Below, piece by piece: positions 32,573 to 38,616 of a stretch of DNA of 40,293 nt. The notes beneath the pieces were generated by a model. The model made no database searches, had not been told where the DNA came from, and saw nothing but the letters and a program-made list of their open reading frames with translations. The stretch comes from Atopobiaceae bacterium (GTDB taxonomy: Bacteria; Actinomycetota; Coriobacteriia; Coriobacteriales; Atopobiaceae). The stretch's first letter is position 1; each line of letters opens with the position of its first letter. Both the position numbers and the translations under genes were made by a program. The stretch covers positions 1 through 40,293 of the forward strand of contig JAFWMH010000063.1 of assembly GCA_017510785.1 (NCBI GenBank), given 5' to 3'.

Positions 32573-32604
32573 CTGTTCCATGTTACTACTGTTCCATGTT
32601 ACTA
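32573..32604 (+). promoter_or_regulatory. perfect 16-bp direct repeat upstream of the radical SAM operon
   Basis: CTGTTCCATGTTACTA occurs twice head-to-tail (32573-32588, 32589-32604), ending 35 bases before the chosen start at 32640. A TACTAT (about 32600) could be a -10 element. A repeat of one and a half helical turns in a divergent promoter region is a plausible operator for DUF4418 and/or the operon. Confidence 0.5.
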
Positions 32605-32639
32605 TTAGGTAAGGGATGAGCATCGGGGAAAGGATGCCC

Positions 32640-33035
32640 ATGGAGAGAAGGACGTTTGTAAGGGGCGCGTTCGGCTTCGTGGCGCTCGCGGTGTGCGCGG
32701 GTGCGGGTGCGATTGCGTCTCGGAATTTGTCTTCGGAAGTGGCGCGTGTGGCGCCGGACGATGCGGTGGGACCGCTGTTGGTCGAGGGAATCCGACTAGT
32801 GGATGAGCCGGATGGTGGGCGTGTTGCCGGAATGTACGAGGACACGCAACTCTTTGTGGTCGACAGGACGGGTGCCGAGCTTGTGGCGCTTGCCGACGGA
32901 ACACGTACGATTGACGAGGCGGCTGACGTGGCGGGAGTGTCTGCTGCGGATGCGGCGTCATTTTTCGTAACGCTTGGCCGGGCCGGCTACCTGCAAAACG
33001 AGGTGTACGTTAATCTTTGCGAGGTGTCGGCATGA
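32640..33035 (+). CDS. PqqD-like (RiPP recognition element) protein with Tat-like N-terminus
   Basis: 131 residues. The N-terminus MERRTFVRGAFGFVALAVCA has twin arginines and a hydrophobic stretch (about 9-26), the look of a Tat signal or membrane anchor. Residues about 45-125 follow the PqqD pattern: a strand pair (MYEDTQLFVVDRTGAELVAL), ADGTRTIDEAAD, and a final helix FFVTLGRAGYL. PqqD-like domains bind precursor leaders and present them to a radical SAM partner. ATG 32640 is chosen because AAAGGA is 5 bases upstream; in-frame ATGs at 32616 and 32634 are alternatives. The stop overlaps the radical SAM start by 4 bases. The domain is after the membrane segment, so its cellular side is unclear. 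Confidence 0.8.
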   Translation: MERRTFVRGAFGFVALAVCAGAGAIASRNLSSEVARVAPDDAVGPLLVEGIRLVDEPDGGRVAGMYEDTQLFVVDRTGAELVALADGTRTIDEAADVAGVSAADAASFFVTLGRAGYLQNEVYVNLCEVSA

Positions 33036-34570
33036 GCGTCGACGCACGCTTGAACGCAGTGGTCGATGCGAGCGCCGCAGTTGGTGCACGCGGTACGGCT
33101 TGTGCGCCCGATGCGTCCGGCACGCCCTGCGCTGTCGACGCGGCCGACGCGGCCGCTGCCGACGCGCCCCGCGCCGCCGACGTGCCAGCGCCCGAGCTCT
33201 TCGTGCTGCGCGACGAACACAGCCCCATACTCTACGCGCCGCTCGGTCACTTGGCGGCTCGGGCCAACGAACCCGCAGTGGCGGCGGCGCTCGCCTTTGC
33301 CAACGATCCGAACGCACACAACGCGATGTCGGCAGACGAACGGGCCGTGGTGAAGGCGTTCGACGAGCGGGGATTCTTCGAACGACGCGCGTGGCCCCAA
33401 CATGAAGAGGGTTTCTCGCCGACGCAGGTAACGCTCTTTCCCACCAACGGCTGCAATTTGCGCTGCAGCTATTGCTACGCCTTTGGTGGCGAGGGAGGTG
33501 GCAACGGCGAGCCCATCACGCGCATGCGGCTTGAGGTTGCCCAGCGCGCCATCGATCTTGTCGCAAGAAATGCGTATGAGCAGCGTGCGGCGGGCGAACC
33601 CGTACGCAACTTTCTTGTTTCGATTCACGGTAACGGGGAGCCGTTCTGCGCGTTCGATCTTATCCGTGAGATTGTGTGGTACGGTCAAGACGTGAGCGAG
33701 CGGCTCGACATCCCCGTTGTGTTCAATGCTGCTACCAACGGGGTTCTCTCCGAGGAGCAGCTCGACTTTGTGTTGGCCAATTTCAACAACGTAAACATAT
33801 CGTTTGACGGTTTGCCCGAGTTTCAAAACGCCAACCGTCCGCTCGCGGGCGGCTGTGGCTCGTTTGCGGCGGTAGACCACACCATGCGGCGTTTGAGCGA
33901 GGCCGGTCTCAACTTCGGCATTCGAACCACGGTGACGGCCGCGATGGTCGACGCCATGCCGCGCATCGTGGAGTTCGTAGCAACGAATTATCCTTCCATC
34001 GAGCAGCTTCATCTCGAGCCGGTGTGGGAGTGCGGCCGCTGCAAGACGTCGTCGGACACCATGCCCGATTCCAGCGTGTTCGTGGAGCGGTATTTGGAGT
34101 CGCTCGAAGTTGCGTACAAGTACGGGCTTCGTCTCGTGTTCAGCGGTGCCCGGCAAGACATACTCTCGGATTCGTTTTGCAAAGTGAGCAGCGGCTCGTT
34201 CACCGTAACGCCCACGGGAGACGTGACTGCCTGCTACGAGGTGAGTTATCGCAGCGATCCGCGCTCCGAGCGGTTCTTCTTCGGGCGCTTCGACGACGAA
34301 GTGGGTGACTTCGTGTTCGACGACGCCAAACTCGCCGAGCTCGGCACGCTCAATGTTCGCAACATTCGCTTTTGTGACAATTGCTTTTGCAGGTGGCACT
34401 GTGCCGGCGACTGCGCGGCGAAGGTGCTCGACGGCATCGACCTCGACGAGCACCACGGCAGCGTGCGCTGCACCATTAGCCGCGCGCTCACGCTCAACCA
34501 GCTGCAACGCAAGCTCGATTGGAAACCTGAAGACGCACAAGCCCAAGGGCGAGGGGAGGCCCACATATGA
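33032..34570 (+). CDS. radical SAM/SPASM peptide maturase
   Basis: 512 residues. An Ala/Asp-rich N-terminal stretch (about 1-50) precedes a small domain (about 50-125) common to peptide-modifying radical SAM enzymes. The radical SAM core holds CNLRCSYC (Cys141, Cys145, Cys148) for the SAM-bound 4Fe-4S cluster, then a GNGEPF turn. The C-terminal SPASM region has VSSGSFTVTPTGDVTACYE and a cysteine cluster CDNCFCRWHCAGDC (about 447-461) for auxiliary clusters. Such enzymes introduce thioether, C-C or other radical-made crosslinks into ribosomal peptides. It overlaps the PqqD-like gene (ATGA) and the Cys-rich peptide gene (ATATGA), so the three are translationally coupled. The substrate is inferred to be the adjacent peptide. 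Confidence 0.92.
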   Translation: MSVDARLNAVVDASAAVGARGTACAPDASGTPCAVDAADAAAADAPRAADVPAPELFVLRDEHSPILYAPLGHLAARANEPAVAAALAFANDPNAHNAMSADERAVVKAFDERGFFERRAWPQHEEGFSPTQVTLFPTNGCNLRCSYCYAFGGEGGGNGEPITRMRLEVAQRAIDLVARNAYEQRAAGEPVRNFLVSIHGNGEPFCAFDLIREIVWYGQDVSERLDIPVVFNAATNGVLSEEQLDFVLANFNNVNISFDGLPEFQNANRPLAGGCGSFAAVDHTMRRLSEAGLNFGIRTTVTAAMVDAMPRIVEFVATNYPSIEQLHLEPVWECGRCKTSSDTMPDSSVFVERYLESLEVAYKYGLRLVFSGARQDILSDSFCKVSSGSFTVTPTGDVTACYEVSYRSDPRSERFFFGRFDDEVGDFVFDDAKLAELGTLNVRNIRFCDNCFCRWHCAGDCAAKVLDGIDLDEHHGSVRCTISRALTLNQLQRKLDWKPEDAQAQGRGEAHI

Positions 34571-35046
34571 TAAAAGATGACGACGTGCAACGTGCCAGCA
34601 ACAATGGTGCGGCAAATGCAAGTAACAGTGATGCTGCGAGCGCGAGCGATGCGACGAGCGCCAACGACGCGACGGGTCCTGGCTACAACGATCGCGCGTT
34701 GAGCGAGGGAGACGAGACGTCGTTGCCCAAGCCCCAAATCGAGATTATTGTGGACGGCAACAGCGTATTCAAACCTGGCATGAAAACGTATTTCGTGGAC
34801 GACTACGAAGTCGGCGATGGCGAATACGTTGGCAAGGTGATGGGCGAGTACTGCACGTGCGACACGGTGGTGAGCACGCATGTGGTATGCACCTGCGAGT
34901 CCGTATGCACCTGCGAGTCGGTGTGCAGCTGCGTGAGCTACCAAAGTAGCGTTTGTACCACAAACCTACGCTGTCCCACGAACGTTGGTGGCGGTACGCG
35001 TACGGTGAGTTGCGGGGCCCCGTGCGCGTGCGTGCCGGTGCATTAG
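34567..35046 (+). CDS. cysteine-rich candidate RiPP precursor (13 Cys)
   Basis: 159 residues. The first 45 are Asn/Ala/Ser/Asp-rich and low-complexity. Residues about 55-95 (LPKPQIEIIVDGNSVFKPGM, then acidic YFVDDYEVGDGEYVGKVMG) could be the leader recognised by the PqqD-like protein. The last 60 or so contain all 13 cysteines. CTCESVCTCESVCSC repeats a C-x-C-x3 unit, and further Cys follow in SSVC, NLRC, VSC and GAPCAC before the VPVH end. ATG 34567 overlaps the maturase stop. There is no signal peptide and no second open frame. It could be cross-linked by the radical SAM enzyme or be a metal-binding protein. I do not match it to a named precursor family. Confidence 0.8.
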   Translation: MIKDDDVQRASNNGAANASNSDAASASDATSANDATGPGYNDRALSEGDETSLPKPQIEIIVDGNSVFKPGMKTYFVDDYEVGDGEYVGKVMGEYCTCDTVVSTHVVCTCESVCTCESVCSCVSYQSSVCTTNLRCPTNVGGGTRTVSCGAPCACVPVH

Positions 35047-35121
35047 CGCAGCGTCGCGAGGGGCCCGAGAGATTGCCGAAGGGTTCTGCGAGGGGATTTT
35101 GAGGGAAAGAGGGTGGTGTAG

Positions 35122-36639
35122 ATGAGGAATTCGCGTAGGATGGGGCTCGGCCGCGTGGCGTGTGTTGCGCTTGCGCTGGTAGTATCACTTTCGATGACTT
35201 CGTGTGGGCTTTTGGAACATGGGGTGGAGCTTGTTAAGCAAGCCACCTCTGGAAAGTCCTTCGTCGGCCGCGAGGCGCGCGACGCGAGCGAGGTTACAAC
35301 GTACGTGAAGCAGGCCCTTGCGCTAGCGAAGGAGCGCAACAAAGCTGTCGACGAGAAAAAGGAAGAGGGCGACCTTGCCGGCTCGGTGGCGGAAGACCTG
35401 CGCGAGGCGAACAAGTTGTACAAGGATGGTCAGTACGAGAATGCCGCTGCGGCGTACGAGGATATAATTGATAAGTACTCGCTCAGCCTTGGTGCCAACG
35501 TTAACCTAACGCTCGCTTTGCTGCAGCAGGAGAAAAACGACGATGCGTTTGTTCAGGCGCTCTCGTGCGTGAGCTTGTTCAAAGACGAGAAAGGCGTGTA
35601 TCTTAACGCCCAGGCGGCCGGCGTGGCGTGCGGGTTTTCGTCTGGGGGCGTCGAGAAGGCGCTGGCCAAGTTGCTTGAGGCGGAAGAGGAAGGCGTCGAG
35701 GGCGAAGAGGAGTCGGACGCCAGCGACGCGAGCGGTTCCAACAGTTCCGGCGGCGCCGGCAGTGCGAGCGGTTCCAGCAGTTCCGAGAGCTCCACCAGTT
35801 CCTCCGGTTCCAGCGACCAAGCAAGCGACGAGGAGCTGGAAGCCGACGACGCGGCGGACGCCGAAATAATCGCCGATGCCCTTATGGGGGATTCTGAGTA
35901 TGGCGATTACTGGAAGTACAACCGAATTTGGAGCGACATCGAAACCGAGCTGCACGGCTCGCCCGAAAAGCCCAAGTACGATGAGCTGCGCGACGGATTG
36001 CGGGAGCTTGTGGATAAAACTGGCGACGAAGATGCGATTCACCTTGATGCATACCTCGATGCCGTTGGCGTGAGTCTCGGGTTTGAAGAGAAGCCCGAGG
36101 AAAAGGTCGACGATGCGGCCGGTGGCGCGTCGAGTAACGCGTCGAGTAACGCGACGAGTGCGGATGCGACGTCTGCCAATTCTGGATCCTCCGATTCCGC
36201 AACGGACGCAAGCGACAAGAAAGGCTCATCGTCTGACGAGGGAACGAACGAGCTGCCCCACGTTGTTGTGCTCAGTGATGTGTGCAACATTACGCTCGCG
36301 AAGGTCGAGTTCGTTTCCAGCACGAAGAACATTCGAGCCACGTTCGATATTGTGAACAAGAGCGACGAGACCCTTGTTTTCGAAGCCGAGGGCGAGGTAT
36401 ACGACGCCGACGAAGTGTCTGCGTGGGAGTGCACGGGCGGTTCCAAGGAAATTGGGAGCGAGGGATACGCTCAGCTCGTGGTGGAGTACAAGCCGAGTGG
36501 CAAGGACGATCCTGCATACGACACGGTTCACCTTGTGGGCAACGTGGTCGGCAAGGGCAAGCCGGATGAAAAGTCAACTTACACGCAGCTCAAGGCCGAG
36601 CTCGATTGGACGGGCGCTCCCACGAAAGCGAGCAAGTAG
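35122..36639 (+). CDS. lipoprotein with TPR-like region, unknown function
   Basis: 505 residues. A signal peptide ends in the lipobox LSMTSCG (Cys28), so it is likely a lipoprotein on the outer side of the membrane. Residues about 60-190 (NKLYKDGQYENAAAAYEDII…) look like tetratricopeptide repeats. Two Ser/Gly/Ala/Asp-rich spacers (about 195-240 and 330-375) surround a middle domain. The C-terminal part (about 385-500, VCNITLAKVEFVSSTKNIRA…) resembles an immunoglobulin-like or DUF fold I cannot name. The start is 76 bases after the Cys-rich peptide gene on the same strand. It may belong to the same transcript, perhaps in export or immunity, but no sequence feature proves that. Confidence 0.8.
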   Translation: MRNSRRMGLGRVACVALALVVSLSMTSCGLLEHGVELVKQATSGKSFVGREARDASEVTTYVKQALALAKERNKAVDEKKEEGDLAGSVAEDLREANKLYKDGQYENAAAAYEDIIDKYSLSLGANVNLTLALLQQEKNDDAFVQALSCVSLFKDEKGVYLNAQAAGVACGFSSGGVEKALAKLLEAEEEGVEGEEESDASDASGSNSSGGAGSASGSSSSESSTSSSGSSDQASDEELEADDAADAEIIADALMGDSEYGDYWKYNRIWSDIETELHGSPEKPKYDELRDGLRELVDKTGDEDAIHLDAYLDAVGVSLGFEEKPEEKVDDAAGGASSNASSNATSADATSANSGSSDSATDASDKKGSSSDEGTNELPHVVVLSDVCNITLAKVEFVSSTKNIRATFDIVNKSDETLVFEAEGEVYDADEVSAWECTGGSKEIGSEGYAQLVVEYKPSGKDDPAYDTVHLVGNVVGKGKPDEKSTYTQLKAELDWTGAPTKASK

Positions 36640-36662
36640 GCCGTTTGCGCAAGGGTCGGCTG

Positions 36663-36698
36663 CCGACGTTGCCGGCGCAGCTGCGCCGGCAACGTCGG
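36663..36698. terminator. perfect 36-nt palindrome after the lipoprotein gene
   Basis: CCGACGTTGCCGGCGCAG and CTGCGCCGGCAACGTCGG meet with no spacer, so the strand can form an 18-bp stem (less the turn). It is 24 bases past the lipoprotein stop and has no T run. It may terminate transcription or act as a DNA site. Confidence 0.55.
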
Positions 36699-36807
36699 TC
36701 CTGTGGACCGAGCGCTGGTGGGCCAGGCGTCCCCGCTCGGTCCCGTGCGACGGGGAGGTTCCACGCGACGTAATACTGCAGGGCGACGCGACGCGGAGGG
36801 TGGGACA

Positions 36808-38535
36808 ATGATTTCCGACGAGGCACGAGGGTATTGCTTTTGGCGGGGTGGTGATGGCGCCGAGCGGGTTGCGTTGACCGATGGGGTGATGACGTCGGCC
36901 ACGGAGCGCCTGGCAGTCCTGCTCATCCGCCCTCTTTGCGATGGCGACGAGCTGGAGTTTGCCGAACCCTTGGGCATTGAACGACTGGCCGGATATTTGC
37001 TGAAACATGGCGTGCGAAACGTCCGCATATTCGACCGACGGCTGTACGCGGCCGAACGTGAGGCGGCTGTCGCGGCGTCCATGAACAATCGAAACATGTT
37101 TGCGGATAACTATGAGTCGCGGTTAGATGCTCCAAGTTTTTACGACGATCTGCGTGCAGAGTATTCCGGTCGTGCGAATCGGTTGGAGATGGCGGGGCCC
37201 GACGTAGTGGGTATCTCGCTCATGACGTCAAGCGACGTGCGCGATGCGCTTCGCGTGATGAGCCGTTTGGCTAGTTGGTGGCCCGATGCGCGCTTTGTGG
37301 TGGGCGGGGTCTACGTAACGCATGCATCCGAAGATGTTGCGCGGCGCTTCCCGCGCGGAACCATGCTGCTACGGGGCGAGGGCGAGCGGGCCTTGCTTGA
37401 GTTCGTGCGGGAATGCGCGGAGCAGGGCGGCTCGCGACCGTGGCGTGAAGGCGAATCGTCTCTTGTGGCGCCGGACGTGCCGTCGACCAACCGGCAGGCG
37501 TCGTTGCAGGCGTCCCCTCCCGCGTGGCAGGAGCCCGTGAAGCAGGAGCCGCCGTCAGGTTCGCCGCAAGCGCTAGCGCCCGACCGACTGGTGTTATTGT
37601 TGTCGCCCGACGACTGGGCGCGCCCGTTGCGGACGGACCTCGAGCGCTATGCGCGACTGGGCTGCGCGGTGAACATGCAAACTTCGCGGGGCTGTCCCGG
37701 CGCGTGCACGTTTTGCGCGACGCCGCAGCAACCTGCCGGGCTTCGAAAATGGCAGCCGCGCAGCATGCAGTTGGTCGCGAACGAAATACAGTTCGAGGCA
37801 ATCCGTCTAGCGCGCGCTGGCCTTCAGCCCGTGTTCAACTGCGTTGACGACGACTTCGGTCCGTTGACTCGCGTGGAGGAACTGGCGGACGAGCTCGACC
37901 GTCGTGATTTGCGCGTTGCCTTTGCGTTGGAAATGCGTATGGCGTCGTTGGCGCACGCATCGAATCTTGCCGGAAGGCTCGAGCGTTTGCGCGCCGCAGG
38001 CCTTACGCGCGTGTTTGTGGGGGTGGAATCGCTCAACGAGGCGACGCTTGAACGCTGGCACAAACGCTACGACGTCAACGCGTTGCCGCAGGTAGTGTCA
38101 GCGTTTGCGCGGGCAGGCGTCGCGTTGCAGACGGGCTACATACTTTGGCATAAACATCAAACGGTGAACGGGGCGCGTGCGGAGGTGGAGACGCTCTGGC
38201 AAATGAGCATCTATTCGCATCAAATGGCCCTCAGCCGTCTTATAGTATTTCCGGGCTGTGCGCTGGCGACTCGGTCGGACTCGACGGGGTTGGAGTCGCT
38301 GGCGCCCGATGCCGCGCGCTTTTACCGTAGGCTCTCCGATCGCGCGATGGGGTTGCGCGAGCGCTGGCTAAAGGCTGCCTTGCGTGAGCCGTACCTGGCG
38401 GCCTGCGCGTGGCTTGACGGGGATTCTTCCGAGCTCGATGCACTACGTGCTGAGCTGGCAACGGTGAATCGCCTTTCGTACGAGGCGTTTTGCGAGGAGT
38501 ATGGGTTTCATCAAAGCCGGTATAGGGGCATATGA
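36808..38535 (+). CDS. B12-binding domain radical SAM enzyme
   Basis: 575 residues. Residues about 25-210 form a B12-binding (Rossmann) domain: LAVLLIRPL, then GPDVVGISLMTSSDVRDALR and ARFVVGGVYVTHA; the DxHxxG base-on motif is not seen. A Pro/Gln/Ser-rich insert (about 215-260) follows. The radical SAM motif is GCPGACTFC (Cys296, Cys300, Cys303), then FNCVDDDFGP and LTRVFVGVESLNEATLERW typical of the B12-rSAM group. Enzymes of this class often methylate unactivated carbon or remodel rings. ATG 36808 follows GGAGGGTGG; the frame is open upstream through the palindrome but is not protein-like. The 168-base gap to the lipoprotein gene leaves operon membership open. Confidence 0.9.
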   Translation: MISDEARGYCFWRGGDGAERVALTDGVMTSATERLAVLLIRPLCDGDELEFAEPLGIERLAGYLLKHGVRNVRIFDRRLYAAEREAAVAASMNNRNMFADNYESRLDAPSFYDDLRAEYSGRANRLEMAGPDVVGISLMTSSDVRDALRVMSRLASWWPDARFVVGGVYVTHASEDVARRFPRGTMLLRGEGERALLEFVRECAEQGGSRPWREGESSLVAPDVPSTNRQASLQASPPAWQEPVKQEPPSGSPQALAPDRLVLLLSPDDWARPLRTDLERYARLGCAVNMQTSRGCPGACTFCATPQQPAGLRKWQPRSMQLVANEIQFEAIRLARAGLQPVFNCVDDDFGPLTRVEELADELDRRDLRVAFALEMRMASLAHASNLAGRLERLRAAGLTRVFVGVESLNEATLERWHKRYDVNALPQVVSAFARAGVALQTGYILWHKHQTVNGARAEVETLWQMSIYSHQMALSRLIVFPGCALATRSDSTGLESLAPDAARFYRRLSDRAMGLRERWLKAALREPYLAACAWLDGDSSELDALRAELATVNRLSYEAFCEEYGFHQSRYRGI

Positions 38536-38579
38536 GTGCGCCGGTCGTGCCGCACGAAGCGGTACGATAAGGCTACTCT

Positions 38580-38585
38580 TATAAT
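38580..38585 (+). promoter_or_regulatory. -10 element before the U32-like gene
   Basis: A perfect TATAAT lies 32 bases before the ATG at 38617, in a short AT-rich patch. The -35 region is poor (AAGCGG at 38557-38562). Suggests a separate start for this gene. Confidence 0.4.
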
Positions 38586-38616
38586 AAGTAATCGCACGCG
38601 AAGGAGACGAGAGCCC

